Numbered from the stretch's first letter, positions 36,698 through 46,241 are shown. The stretch is DNA of 64,000 bases from Lentzea albida (GCF_900111005.1 NZ_FOFV01000002.1:248001-312000), one strand, 5' to 3'. Made by a program: numbers and translations. Notes: generated by a model not told the origin, from the sequence alone.

Positions 36698-38209
36698 ATG
36701 AACACGTCCGATCGTCCGGTGGCCGTGATCGGCGCGGGCCCGGTGGGGCTGATCACCGCGCTGGGCCTGGTCGCGCACGATGTCCCGGTAGTCGTCTTCG
36801 AGGCGGGCGACGTCCTGTCCGCCGACACCAGAGCGGGCACCGTCCTGACGCGCACGCTGGAGGTGCTCGACCGGTACGGCGCGCTGGGACCGGTGCTGGA
36901 GGTGTCGCTGCGGCTCGACGAGATCGGCGAGGTGGACCGGGCGACCGGGACGTCGACCGGGAGCGTCCTGTTGTCCGCGCTGGCGGACGAGACGCGGTTC
37001 CCGTTCGTCGTCAACGTTCCGCAGCACGAGCTGGAGCCCGTGTTGGCCGGCGTGCTGAGCGAACGGGCGCCCGGAGCGTTGCGGATGGGCCACCGGCTCG
37101 TGGACTTCGTGCAGCACGACGACGGCGTGACGCTGCAACTGTCCACTTCGGATGGAATCGTCGAGTTCGAAGCGGCGTACGCGCTGGGGTGCGACGGCGG
37201 GCGGTCGACCGTGCGCGAACGCCTCGGCGCGCGCATGGACGGGCACACGCTGGAGCAGCGGTACGTGCTGGTCGACCTGGTGTGCGACCTCGACGTCGAG
37301 AACCCGCGCGACTACCCGTACCTCGCCTACTTCGGCGACCGCGAGGAGTGGATGGTCCTGGTGCGGCAGCCGCACTGCTGGCGGTTCGTGTTCCCGCTGG
37401 CACCCGGCCGCCCCGAGCCGTCCGCGGACGAGTTGCGCGACAGGGCCCGGCACTTCGTCGGCGAGGTCGAGTCGGTGGAGGTGCTGGACAGCAACGTCTA
37501 CACCGTGCACCACCGGGTGGCGTCGTCGTGGCGCGACCGCCGTGTGTTCCTGCTGGGCGACGCGGCGCACCTGATCACACCCATGTGGGCACTGGGCCTG
37601 AACACCGGCGTGCTCGACGCGTCCAACCTGCCGTGGCGGCTGGCGTGGGTGCTGCGCGGGTGGGCCGCCGCCGGGTTGCTGGAAGGCTACGAGGCCGAGC
37701 AGAGGCCGGTGGCCGTGCACGGTTCGGGCGCGATGGCGGAGGCGGCCCGTGCGGTGATGTCGCGGCGTTCGGACTCCGTTGCGGGCTGGCGGGACGCGAT
37801 GACGCGGACGTTGCTCGGCGTGCGGCTGGGCGCCGACTGGTCGATGACGCGCACCGGCCCGCCGCAGGTCGGCGACCGCGCCCCGGACCTGCGGGTCTTC
37901 GGTCCGCGCGGTCCCGTGCACCTGCACGAGTTGTGCCGCGACACGTTCCTGGCGCTGCACCTCACGGACGCGCGCCGCCGGCCGTTCCTGCCCGGCGACG
38001 ACCCCGCCGGGCTGCGGCAGGTCGTCGTGAGCCGGTGGGACGCGCCGCGTGCCTACTTCGACCCCGGCGACGCGGTGCGCGAGCGCTTCGGCGAGGTCGT
38101 CGTGCTGCTGCGGCCGGACGCGCACATCGCCCACGTCGAACCGTGGACCGCCACGTCGTGGCAGTCCGTCCGAGCCCGCTACCTGCAGGAGGTGCGCCTT
38201 GAAGGGTGA
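36698..38209 (+). CDS. FAD-dependent aromatic hydroxylase (MhpA-like)
   Basis: A 503-residue group A flavin monooxygenase. The N-terminal FAD motif is VIGAGPVGLITALGL, the DG motif is ALGCDGGRSTVRE and the second FAD motif is VFLLGDAAHLITPMWALGLNTGVLDA. The C-terminal 120 residues (from PQVGDRAPDLRV) resemble the thioredoxin-like domain of phenol and 3-hydroxyphenylpropionate hydroxylases. GGGGAGG precedes the ATG. The cupin gene overlaps its end. It may act on a phenolic compound brought in by the divergent ABC importer. Confidence 0.88.
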   Translation: MNTSDRPVAVIGAGPVGLITALGLVAHDVPVVVFEAGDVLSADTRAGTVLTRTLEVLDRYGALGPVLEVSLRLDEIGEVDRATGTSTGSVLLSALADETRFPFVVNVPQHELEPVLAGVLSERAPGALRMGHRLVDFVQHDDGVTLQLSTSDGIVEFEAAYALGCDGGRSTVRERLGARMDGHTLEQRYVLVDLVCDLDVENPRDYPYLAYFGDREEWMVLVRQPHCWRFVFPLAPGRPEPSADELRDRARHFVGEVESVEVLDSNVYTVHHRVASSWRDRRVFLLGDAAHLITPMWALGLNTGVLDASNLPWRLAWVLRGWAAAGLLEGYEAEQRPVAVHGSGAMAEAARAVMSRRSDSVAGWRDAMTRTLLGVRLGADWSMTRTGPPQVGDRAPDLRVFGPRGPVHLHELCRDTFLALHLTDARRRPFLPGDDPAGLRQVVVSRWDAPRAYFDPGDAVRERFGEVVVLLRPDAHIAHVEPWTATSWQSVRARYLQEVRLEG

Positions 38210-38729
38210 CGTCGTGCTCTCGCCGTCGGGTGAGGAGGTCGTGCTCGTCGACGTCGGGCAGCGCGTGCTGCACGACGACCCGGTGATCAGGGTGTGGGAG
38301 GTGGCGCTCGAACCGGGCGAGACGCACGCGTGGCACCTGCACCACAACCCGTACGTGGTGCTCAGCGTCGAGGGCTCGGAAGGCCGCATGGACTGGCTCG
38401 ACGGCAGCGAGCCGAGGTTCGTCCACGAACACCGCGGCGGCCACGTCTACCGGCCCGTGTCGCCCGTGCACCGGCTCACGAACATCGGCACGACCTCCTA
38501 CCGCAACCGGCTGGTCGAGCTGAAGGACCTCGGCGAGAACCTGCCCGAACCGCTCGACGTCCGGCACGACGACGTCGGCGTGCGCACCGTCGTCGACCGG
38601 TCCCTGGACCTGGAGGGGCCGCACGTCCTCGTCGCGCTGGACGCCGAGGACGTGCGGCTGCACCCCGGTGGACCGTGCCGGTTCGACGGCGAGTGGTTCG
38701 TCGTCGAGCTGGCCTACCTGTCGAGGTAG
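38199..38729 (+). CDS. Cupin-fold protein
   Basis: A 176-residue beta-barrel protein with cupin motif 1 (LEPGETHAWHLHHNPYVVLSVEG) split over two strands and conserved histidines that could bind a metal. The TTG at 38199 has CAGGAGG upstream and overlaps the hydroxylase stop by 11 bases, so the two genes are coupled. It could be a ring-processing dioxygenase partner or a binding protein. Its 3' end overlaps the YciI gene by 16 bases. Confidence 0.78.
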   Translation: MKGDVVLSPSGEEVVLVDVGQRVLHDDPVIRVWEVALEPGETHAWHLHHNPYVVLSVEGSEGRMDWLDGSEPRFVHEHRGGHVYRPVSPVHRLTNIGTTSYRNRLVELKDLGENLPEPLDVRHDDVGVRTVVDRSLDLEGPHVLVALDAEDVRLHPGGPCRFDGEWFVVELAYLSR

Positions 38730-39088
38730 GGCTCGATGTCCTCGGCCTCGACGACCGGACGGACCTCGATCGAGATCTCCTCGACGCCCGCGAAGCAGGT
38801 GACGTACTCCTCGGCCACCGCCGTGGCCTCGGCGAGGTCCCTGGCGTTGATCAGCAGGAAGCCGCCGACGACCTCCTTGGCCTCGGCGAACGGCCCGTCG
38901 ACCGACCTGATCGCCGTGCCGCGCCTGCGCACCACCGCACCGCGCTGGTGGACGCCCTCGGCGCCGAGCATGACGCCGTTCGCGGTCAGCTTCTCCACGA
39001 ACGCGTTCATCCGCTCGATGAGCTCGGGGTTCGGCTCCCACGAGGCCGGGTCGTCCTCCGGGACGCGGTGCATGAGCATGAAACGCAT
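38714..39088 (-). CDS. YciI-like (DGPF-domain) protein
   Basis: A 124-residue ferredoxin-like-fold protein with the family signature SVDGPFAEAKEVVGGFLLI. In actinomycetes such proteins are often encoded beside ECF sigma factors and are of unknown biochemical role; here no such sigma is adjacent. ATG at 39088 follows a weak purine-rich stretch. Confidence 0.9.
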   Translation of the reverse strand: MRFMLMHRVPEDDPASWEPNPELIERMNAFVEKLTANGVMLGAEGVHQRGAVVRRRGTAIRSVDGPFAEAKEVVGGFLLINARDLAEATAVAEEYVTCFAGVEEISIEVRPVVEAEDIEPYLDR

Positions 39089-39179
39089 GGTGTCTCCTCG
39101 TTGTCGACTGACGGCCGTCGGCCGCCACCCCTGCGTCGATCGACGTCACGGAGCTTTCGACATTCTGCGCGGAACTTCT

Positions 39180-40823
39180 TCAGCGGGCGCGTGACACCAG
39201 GTGGTCCGCGGTCCGCAACGCCAGTGCCGCCATCGTGAGCGACGGGTTCGACGTGCCGAGCGACGGCATGCTGCCGCACCCCACGGCGTACAGGTTGGGG
39301 TGGTCCCAGCAACGCTGCCACTGGTCCACCACGGAGTCGCGCGGCGAGGAGCCCATCACGTGCGTGCCGCCGCTGTGCCCGGCGCCCCAGTAGCGCAGCG
39401 GCTCGCCGTTGTGCTCGAAGTAGTGCCCGTCGTCCGGCTTGTAGGCGGTGTGGTCCTCGGCGCCGAGCATCTCGAAGAGGCGGTCCGAGACCCGTTTCGA
39501 CGCCAGCAGGCCGTCCTTGGCGTACTCGGACAGCGCGTAGTGGACGGACGGCCGCGGGGTGCCGAGCGCGTCGCGTTCCGCGGCGAGCGTGACGCGGTTG
39601 GCCGGGTCGGCCTCCTGCTCGACCTCGATCTGCAGCGTGAACTGCCTGCCGACCCGCTCCGCCACGGCCTGCCTCAACGCGGTGCCGCGCAGGCCGGCCG
39701 CGACGAGTTCGGCGGTGTCCGAACCGGGGCTTCCTGCCGACCAGCCCCAGCCCCAGTTGCCGATCTCGATGCGGAACGGCGCCCGCTCCCGGCGCTCGGG
39801 TCCCGACCGGAAGGTCTCGATGCCGGTCGTCGAGCCGGGACCGCGGAACGGGCCGATCGGGTGCGGCATCAGACCCCACGTCAGCAGCACGGGGTGGCCC
39901 ATGAGGTTGCGACCGACCTGGTCGCTGCTGTTCGCGAGCCCGGACAGGAGCAGCAGTTTGGCGTTCTCGATCGCGTGCGCGGCGAGGACGACGACGTCCG
40001 CCTCCACCGAGTGCCGGGTGTGCCGGCCGGACGTGTCGTCCTCGTAGCGCTGGTAGTCGACCTTCGTGATGCGGCCGAACTCGTCGGCGTGCAACCGGTT
40101 CACCGCACAACGCGTGCGCAGCTCCACAGTGGACGACCACCGCCTCTGCGTCCGGTGCGGCGTGTACTTGGCGCCCTCCGGGCAGACCGGCACACAGCTC
40201 GCGAAACCCGCACACAGCTGTCCGTCCGGGTGGTAGCCGTCGACCGGGACGCCGTTGCGCGCCTGGGGTGTGCCGACGACCAGGAGCTCGCGGCCGTCGA
40301 TGCGCTGACCGTCCACAACGGACGCGATGGCGTCGTCGAGGAACGTGCGCGGCAGCGCGTGCATCGGGTAGCGGTAGCCCTCGGGGATGGGAACGTGCCG
40401 GCGTTGCTCGTCGGCGTCGGCCGCGATCCCGATCTCCCACTCCGCCGCGCGGTAGGAGGGCTCCAGGTCGTCGTAGGACAACGGCCAGTTGCGGCCGCGG
40501 CCGAGGTCGCCGGTGCGGAAGTCGTCGGGCCGCATGCGGGGTGTGATGCCGGTCCAGGCGGTGCCGGTACCGCCGTTCATGCGCAGGTAGGGGCTCGCGA
40601 GGGAGTGCGGCCCGGTGTCGACCACGTAGTCGCTCGACGGCGCCGCGGCGGTCCGGCGGAACGGCACGAGCGGCGACTTCACCAGGGCCGTGCGGTACCT
40701 GCTGACCGCGTCCTCGTTCGGCTCGGCACCCGCCTCCAGCACGAGCACGCGGAACCCGTTGTCCCCCAGCACCTTCGCGACGAGCGAGCCGGCGAACCCC
40801 GCGCCGACGACCACGGCCCTCAC
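39180..40823 (-). CDS. GMC-family FAD oxidoreductase, large subunit type
   Basis: A 547-residue glucose-methanol-choline oxidoreductase. The FAD motif VVVGAGFAGSLVAKVLG is at the N-terminus, the second signature includes a cysteine cluster (ASCVPVCPEG) seen in membrane-dehydrogenase relatives, and the C-terminal block has GTSNPSLTMAALALRTADHL with the active-site region HSGGTHVMGSSP. The GTG at 40823 overlaps the small-subunit stop (GTGA). No signal peptide is visible. It likely oxidises a sugar or alcohol together with the small subunit. Confidence 0.88.
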   Translation of the reverse strand: MRAVVVGAGFAGSLVAKVLGDNGFRVLVLEAGAEPNEDAVSRYRTALVKSPLVPFRRTAAAPSSDYVVDTGPHSLASPYLRMNGGTGTAWTGITPRMRPDDFRTGDLGRGRNWPLSYDDLEPSYRAAEWEIGIAADADEQRRHVPIPEGYRYPMHALPRTFLDDAIASVVDGQRIDGRELLVVGTPQARNGVPVDGYHPDGQLCAGFASCVPVCPEGAKYTPHRTQRRWSSTVELRTRCAVNRLHADEFGRITKVDYQRYEDDTSGRHTRHSVEADVVVLAAHAIENAKLLLLSGLANSSDQVGRNLMGHPVLLTWGLMPHPIGPFRGPGSTTGIETFRSGPERRERAPFRIEIGNWGWGWSAGSPGSDTAELVAAGLRGTALRQAVAERVGRQFTLQIEVEQEADPANRVTLAAERDALGTPRPSVHYALSEYAKDGLLASKRVSDRLFEMLGAEDHTAYKPDDGHYFEHNGEPLRYWGAGHSGGTHVMGSSPRDSVVDQWQRCWDHPNLYAVGCGSMPSLGTSNPSLTMAALALRTADHLVSRAR

Positions 40824-41098
40824 CGGGCGCTTCTTCGCGGTCTGCGCTCCCAGCTGCCGAACCCCGGCGCCGACGTGCCCGGCGCGGCGACCCCCACGGC
40901 CTTCCACGCCAGGCCCTCGGCGTAGGCGCGCTCGGTCGGGATGACACCGCGCCAGACCCCGGTGTACCAGAGCTCGATGATCTCGGCCTCGGACGCGCCG
41001 TCGGCCAGCGCGCGGTACTGCTCGACCAGTCCGGTCGACCTCAGCTCCTCCGCCGAGAACCCGGTCAGCTCGGCGGACAACTCCACGAAGGCGTCCAT
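40820..41098 (-). CDS. FAD-SLDH-like small subunit of a sugar/alcohol dehydrogenase
   Basis: 92 residues resembling the small subunit of FAD-linked sorbitol/fructose dehydrogenases: FVELSAELTGFSAEEL, the central WYTGV motif and the C-terminal PGTSAPGFGSWERRP. In classical complexes this subunit carries the Tat signal that exports the large subunit; no twin-arginine leader is visible here. It overlaps the GMC gene start by four bases, so the two should be made together. Family assignment is from motif pattern. Confidence 0.65.
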   Translation of the reverse strand: MDAFVELSAELTGFSAEELRSTGLVEQYRALADGASEAEIIELWYTGVWRGVIPTERAYAEGLAWKAVGVAAPGTSAPGFGSWERRPRRSAR

Positions 41099-41150
41099 CG
41101 GGCCATCCTCTGGCGGAGGAACCACGTGCACCAAACGATCCGGGCGAGGC

Positions 41151-41483
41151 TCACCCGCGTGGCGCAACCTCCATCTCGCCGAGCCGCGACCAGTCGTCCT
41201 GGTCCACGTTCTGGCTGACGATCCGGGGCGTCTCCGCGAGGTACCGCGGCAGCTCCTTCTGGGCGTTCTTGAAGTGCTCCGAGTTCACGTGCACACCACC
41301 CGCGTCACCGTCGCGGAACGCCTCGACCAGCACGTACTCGTTCGGGTCGTCGAGGCTGCGCGACCAGTCGAACCACAGGCAGCCGGCCTCGGCGCGGGTG
41401 GCCTCGGTGAAGCTCCTGCTGATCTCGGGCCACGCCTCGGCGTGCTCGGGCAGGACGAGGAACTTGGCGGTGATGAAGATCAA
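41151..41483 (-). CDS. Antibiotic biosynthesis monooxygenase-type (ABM) protein
   Basis: A 110-residue dimeric ferredoxin-like-fold protein with FITAKFLVLPEHAEAWPEI, the SRSLDDPNEYVLVEAF strand and HVNSEHFKN, as in YgiN/ABM quinol monooxygenases. The TTG at 41483 is chosen because AAGGAGG stands 7 bases upstream. It lies upstream of the dehydrogenase pair on the same strand with 52 bases between. Substrate unknown. Confidence 0.85.
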   Translation of the reverse strand: MIFITAKFLVLPEHAEAWPEISRSFTEATRAEAGCLWFDWSRSLDDPNEYVLVEAFRDGDAGGVHVNSEHFKNAQKELPRYLAETPRIVSQNVDQDDWSRLGEMEVAPRG

Positions 41484-41648
41484 GACGACCCCTCCTTCGG
41501 CTGAACGCACCCGACCCTAGTCTGTTTGCGCGGTCAACGACCGGCGGCCCGCCCGGCACCCCTCCGCGCCCCACCTCCCCCGCGCCCCCATCGGGTTCCT
41601 CCCCCTGCGAGGTCGTCCAACCTGCGCGATCATCCCCGAGTGCCCGAG

Positions 41649-43613
41649 ATGATCGACACCCGCAGGCGGAACCTGGTCGTCGCGGCCGTCCTGCTCGCCA
41701 TGCTGCTGGCCGCGCTCGACCAGACGATCGTGTCCACCGCGCTGCCCACGATGGTGGCCGACCTGGGTGGCGGCGCACACCTGTCGTGGGTGGTGACGTC
41801 GTACCTGCTCGCCGAGACGATCATGACGGTGCTGATCGGCAAGTTCGGCGACCTCTACGGGCGCAAGAAGACGTTCCTCGTCAGCGTCGCGCTGTTCCTG
41901 GTCGGGTCGTTCTTCGCGGGCTGGTCGGAGTCGATGGGCACGCTGATCGCGTTCCGCGCGGTGCAGGGGCTCGGCGCAGGCGGGTTGATGGTCACCTCGA
42001 CGGCGATCATCGCGGACGTCGTGCCGTTGAAGGAACGCGGCAAGTTCCAGGGCCTGGCGGGCGCGGTGTTCGGTGTCGCGACGGTCGCCGGGCCGTTGCT
42101 CGGCGGGCTGTTCGTCGACCACCTGAGCTGGCGGTGGGCGTTCTACGTGAACATCCCGCTCGGCATCGCCGTCGTGCTGGTGGCGGTCGCGGCGCTGCCG
42201 GCGATCAGGGCCGAGGGCCGCCCGAGGATCGACTACGCGGGCATCGCGCTGATCGCCCTGGCGGCGACCGGACTGACGCTCGTCACGAGCTGGGGTGGCA
42301 CGGAGTACGCCTGGACGTCGCCGACGATCCTGTGGATGGCGGCCGGGTCGGTGGTGCTGCTCGTCGCGTTCGTGTTCGTGGAGCAGCGCGCGGCCGAGCC
42401 GATGCTGCCCATGAGGTTGTTCCGCAGCAGGGTGTTCACGGTGTCGGGCATCCTGAGCTTCGTCGTCGGGTTCGCGATGCTCGGCGGCATCACGTACCTG
42501 CCGATCTACCTGCAGTACGTGCGCGGCGAGTCGGCCACGGCGTCCGGGCTGTGGATGCTGCCGCTGATCGCGGGCCTGATGTCCACGGCCCTGCTCACCG
42601 GCAACACGATCAGCCGCACCGGCCTCTACCGGCCGTTCCCGATCGTCGGCTCGGTCGTGCTCACCGTCGGCCTGTTCCTGCTGTCGCTGCTGGACGCCTC
42701 GACCAGCTACTGGGAGATGGGCGCGTTCATGGTGGTGCTGGGCGCGGGCATCGGCCTGGTGATGCAGGTGCCGGTGATCGTCGTGCAGAGCACCACGAAC
42801 TACACCGACCTCGGCGTGGCGACGTCCGGCATCAGCTTCCTGCGCACGATGGGCAGCTCGTTCGGCGTCGCGATCTTCGGCACGATCTACGCGAACCAGC
42901 TACCGAAGCACCTCGTGGTGCCGCCGGGCGTCGACCCGCGCGCCATCGCGAGCCCCGCCGCCGTCCACGCGCTGCCGGAAGCGGTGCGGGCGCCGATCGT
43001 CGCCGGGTACGCGGAGACCGTGCAGATGATGTTCTTCATCGCCGCCCCGATCGGCCTGGTGGCGTTGCTGGTCGCGGTCTTCCTGCCGCAGGTGCAGCTG
43101 CGGGACACGTCCCGGGCGGCCGCGGCGGGCAACAGCGGTGTGGGCGAGAGCTTCGCCGCGCCGCCGTCGAACTCCTACGACGAGCTGCGCAAGCTGGTGT
43201 CCACGGTCGTCTCCAGGTCGTCGGAGGACCCCGGAATGGCGGTGCTGCGGCGTTCCGGCGTCGACCTGCCGCTGGAACAGGCCTGGATGCTCGGCCGCGT
43301 GTACCGGGCGTCGACCGACGACGGGGTGGCGACGCTGGACGAGATCGGCGAGATGACGAAGGTGCCCGGTGGCATCTTCGAACCGACCGCGCAGGCCCTC
43401 GTGCGGTCCGGGCACCTGGCGTTCGGCGACGACGGCTACCGGTTCACCGACCTCGGCGCGGACGTGTTCGCCCAGCTCGTCGTCGCCTGGCGGCGCTGGC
43501 TGCTCGACCAGCTGCAGGACTGGCACGAGCCGGACCAGCGCGACTTCGCCCACGCGCTCGACTCGTTCGCCGACGAGCTGATCGAGAGCGGCCGGCAGCT
43601 CAGCCGCGTCTAG
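41649..43613 (+). CDS. DHA2/EmrB-QacA exporter fused to a C-terminal winged-helix-like domain
   Basis: 654 residues. The first about 490 form a 14-helix drug:H+ antiporter with LDQTIVSTALPTM at helix 1 and GKFGDLYGRKK between helices 2 and 3. The last about 150 residues (from SYDELRKLVSTVV) are soluble; a segment with ATLDEIGEMTKVPGGIFEPT followed by a GHLAFGDDGYRFTDLG wing resembles a MarR-type winged helix. ATG at 41649, with a GTG nine bases upstream as alternative. It shares a CTAG end with the SARP regulator gene. Substrate unknown. Confidence 0.87.
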   Translation: MIDTRRRNLVVAAVLLAMLLAALDQTIVSTALPTMVADLGGGAHLSWVVTSYLLAETIMTVLIGKFGDLYGRKKTFLVSVALFLVGSFFAGWSESMGTLIAFRAVQGLGAGGLMVTSTAIIADVVPLKERGKFQGLAGAVFGVATVAGPLLGGLFVDHLSWRWAFYVNIPLGIAVVLVAVAALPAIRAEGRPRIDYAGIALIALAATGLTLVTSWGGTEYAWTSPTILWMAAGSVVLLVAFVFVEQRAAEPMLPMRLFRSRVFTVSGILSFVVGFAMLGGITYLPIYLQYVRGESATASGLWMLPLIAGLMSTALLTGNTISRTGLYRPFPIVGSVVLTVGLFLLSLLDASTSYWEMGAFMVVLGAGIGLVMQVPVIVVQSTTNYTDLGVATSGISFLRTMGSSFGVAIFGTIYANQLPKHLVVPPGVDPRAIASPAAVHALPEAVRAPIVAGYAETVQMMFFIAAPIGLVALLVAVFLPQVQLRDTSRAAAAGNSGVGESFAAPPSNSYDELRKLVSTVVSRSSEDPGMAVLRRSGVDLPLEQAWMLGRVYRASTDDGVATLDEIGEMTKVPGGIFEPTAQALVRSGHLAFGDDGYRFTDLGADVFAQLVVAWRRWLLDQLQDWHEPDQRDFAHALDSFADELIESGRQLSRV

Positions 43614-46228
43614 ATCCTCGCCTCCAGGGCCGCGGCCTCCGCGTCGCGGCCCTGCTCCCGGTACAGCTTCAGCGCCCTCCCCCACCTCTCGCGCGCCGGC
43701 TCGTCCTCCCCCGCCGCCGCGTGGACGTCCCCGAGGTGTTCGAGCACGGTGGCCTCCTCGGCGGAGTTGTCCAGCTCGCGGTAGAGCGCCAGCGCCTCGC
43801 CGTAGTGCGCGACGGCGTCGGCGTGGCGGCCGTCGTGGTGGGCGATGTGCGCGAGGCTGTCGAGCGTGGCCGCGGAACCCTCGGCGTGACCGAGCCTGGT
43901 GTTGAGCAGCATGGCTTCTTCGCAGAACGTGCGTGCTTCGGCGTAGCGGCCCAGGCACGCGTACCGCCAGCCGACCTCGTTCAGCGCCTCCGCCTCGCGG
44001 ACCTCGTGCCCTGCCGCGCGGAACTGCTCCAGCCCGGCGAGCGAGTGCTCCAGCGCCTTCTCCAGGTCGCCCTCGAACTCCGCCGCCCACGCGATCGCCC
44101 GGTGCGCGCCGCCCTGCGCCTCGTGGTCGCCCTCGCACAGCTCCAGGCCGCGCTCCAGGTGCTCGTGCCCCAACGCCGACTGGCCCAGCTCGATGTAGTC
44201 GGCGCCGAGGCAGCGGTGCGCGGCGGACTGCTTGAGCCGGTCGTCCCACGCCTGCGCGGCGCGCAACGCCATCAGCCAGGCCTCGACGTCGTCGGTCGTG
44301 CGGCCTCGGCGGAGGTGGTAGTTGTTCAGCGCGCGGCCGATGAGCCAGACGACGTCGAACCCGTTGCATGCCAAGGCCTGGCGCTGTTCGGTCAGCAGGC
44401 AGGCGTGCTCCGCGTCGAACCACGCCATCGCCGCGGCGTTCGTGTCGAAGGTCAGCGCGTGGCTGCTTTGGTGCTCTGGCAACGGTTTGTGCGGTTCCAG
44501 CATGAGCGCGGCCGCCCGTGCCGTCGCCGCGTAGAAGTCGGCCAGCCGGGTGCCCGCGTCGGCGGCGAGGTCGGCCGCGTACAGCCCGACGAGGTCGTGC
44601 ATGCGGTAGCGACCGGGCACGTGCTGCTGCACGAGGTGCGCGTTCTCCAGTTCCCGCAACACCATCCGGGTCCTCGCGGCCGGCCGGTCCACCACCGCGG
44701 CGGCCGCCGTCAAGCTGATGTCCGCCGTGCCGACGGTGCCGAGCAGGCCGAACGCGCGCGCCGCCTCGTCGGACAGCGCGGCCACGGACCACGAGAACAC
44801 GGCGCGCAGGTTCGTGCCGATCTCGCCCGTGTCGAGGGCGTCGAGGGGTTGGTCGCGCAGTTCCGCGGCGAACGCGGCCAGCGGGAAGCCCGGTTCCATC
44901 GCGGCGCGCGCGGCGACGATCGACAACGCCAGCGGCAGGCCTCCGCACCAGCTCACCAGGTCCGCGACGACCTCGGGTTCGGCCGCCACGCGTGCGGGGC
45001 CCAGCCTCGCCACGAGGAACTCGCGCGCGTCGGCCGGATCCAGCACGTCGAGCGACACGGAGCGGGCGCCGTGCGCGGCCACCAGGCCCGCGAGCTTGAG
45101 CCTGCTCGTGACGAGCACCGTCGCGTCCGGGCCGGGCAGCAGCGGCACGACCTGTTCGGTGGAGCGGGCGTTGTCGAGCAGCACCAGCACCCGCCGGCCG
45201 GCGACGAGGCTCCGGTAGCGGGCGGCCCGTGCGTCGAGGCCGGCCGGGATCGTCTCCTCCCCCAACGCCTCCAGGAACTCGCGCAGCACCGCCTCGGGAG
45301 GCGTCGGCTCGGCGGACGGGTCGAAGCCGCGCAGGTTGACGTAGAGCTGGCCGTCCGGGAAGTCGGCCAGGTGCCGGTGGGCCCAGTGCAGCGCCAGCGC
45401 GGTCTTGCCGATGCCGCCCGTGCCGCCGAGCGCGGTGATCACGACGGTGCCGGGCCGGTCGAGCGCCGCGAGCTCGTCGGTGCGGCCGGTGAACCACGGG
45501 TGCGGCGCGGGCAACTGACGTGGTCCGGCGGGCCTCTCTTCCCCGCTTCCCACGAGGATCCGCTGGTGCACGTCCTGCAGCGGCCTGCTCGGGTCGACGC
45601 CGAGCTCGTCCGCGAGGCCGCGGCGCACGACCTCGTAGTGCCGCAACGCCTCCGCGTCGTTGCCCGAGCGGTGCAACGCCAGCATCAGTTGCGCGGCAAG
45701 GCGTTCGTCGTGCGGGTGTTCGCCGGCGAGCACGCGCAACGACGGCAGCAGCGCGGCGTGCCGGCCGTCCGCGAGCGCCGCGTCGTTGCGGTCCAGTTCG
45801 GCGGCGAGGCGTTCGGCGTGCAGGCTTTCGCGCAGCGCGTCGAACCACGGCGACTCGAGCCCGTCCACCGCCCGCCCGCGCCACAGCCCGAGCGCCGCGT
45901 CGAAGTCACGATCACGCACGAAAGCCCTGAAGCGGAACAGGTCCACCTGTGACGGGGCCACCGCGAGCCGGTACCCCGCGGGAGAACGCTCGATGTCCAG
46001 CCCGAGCAGCTTGCGCAGCCGCGACACGTAGCCGTAGAGCGTCTCGCGGGCCCGCAGCGGCGCCCGCTCACCCCAGACGCGGTCGAGCAGCCGGTCGACG
46101 GGCAGCGGCCTGCCCTCCTCCACCAGCAGCGCGGCCAGCACGGACCGTTGCCGGACGTGGCCGACGTCGACCAGCGCGCCCTCGTCGCGCACCTCCACGG
46201 CGCCGAGCAGCCCGAACTCCAAGATCAC
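43610..46228 (-). CDS. SARP/AfsR-type regulator with NB-ARC and TPR domains
   Basis: 872 residues. An OmpR-like winged helix (about 1-90) and bacterial transcriptional activation domain (about 95-225) form the SARP part; an NB-ARC ATPase follows with P-loop GGTGGIGKT at 268-276 and a GLPLAL motif; the C-terminal third is tetratricopeptide-like repeats. This is the AfsR/DnrI-type layout that activates secondary-metabolite and pleiotropic regulons. ATG at 46228. Tandem heptamer repeats lie just upstream. The convergent efflux gene may be functionally linked. Confidence 0.93.
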   Translation of the reverse strand: MILEFGLLGAVEVRDEGALVDVGHVRQRSVLAALLVEEGRPLPVDRLLDRVWGERAPLRARETLYGYVSRLRKLLGLDIERSPAGYRLAVAPSQVDLFRFRAFVRDRDFDAALGLWRGRAVDGLESPWFDALRESLHAERLAAELDRNDAALADGRHAALLPSLRVLAGEHPHDERLAAQLMLALHRSGNDAEALRHYEVVRRGLADELGVDPSRPLQDVHQRILVGSGEERPAGPRQLPAPHPWFTGRTDELAALDRPGTVVITALGGTGGIGKTALALHWAHRHLADFPDGQLYVNLRGFDPSAEPTPPEAVLREFLEALGEETIPAGLDARAARYRSLVAGRRVLVLLDNARSTEQVVPLLPGPDATVLVTSRLKLAGLVAAHGARSVSLDVLDPADAREFLVARLGPARVAAEPEVVADLVSWCGGLPLALSIVAARAAMEPGFPLAAFAAELRDQPLDALDTGEIGTNLRAVFSWSVAALSDEAARAFGLLGTVGTADISLTAAAAVVDRPAARTRMVLRELENAHLVQQHVPGRYRMHDLVGLYAADLAADAGTRLADFYAATARAAALMLEPHKPLPEHQSSHALTFDTNAAAMAWFDAEHACLLTEQRQALACNGFDVVWLIGRALNNYHLRRGRTTDDVEAWLMALRAAQAWDDRLKQSAAHRCLGADYIELGQSALGHEHLERGLELCEGDHEAQGGAHRAIAWAAEFEGDLEKALEHSLAGLEQFRAAGHEVREAEALNEVGWRYACLGRYAEARTFCEEAMLLNTRLGHAEGSAATLDSLAHIAHHDGRHADAVAHYGEALALYRELDNSAEEATVLEHLGDVHAAAGEDEPARERWGRALKLYREQGRDAEAAALEARI

Positions 46229-46241
46229 TCCTCAGCAGCGG

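Noticed and set aside
41786..45952. Very long open frame on the plus strand opposite the SARP gene
   Set aside because: Its translation is Arg/Ala/Gly-rich with no family motif; it is an artefact of high GC and runs antisense to a strongly supported 872-residue regulator and through the exporter in another frame.
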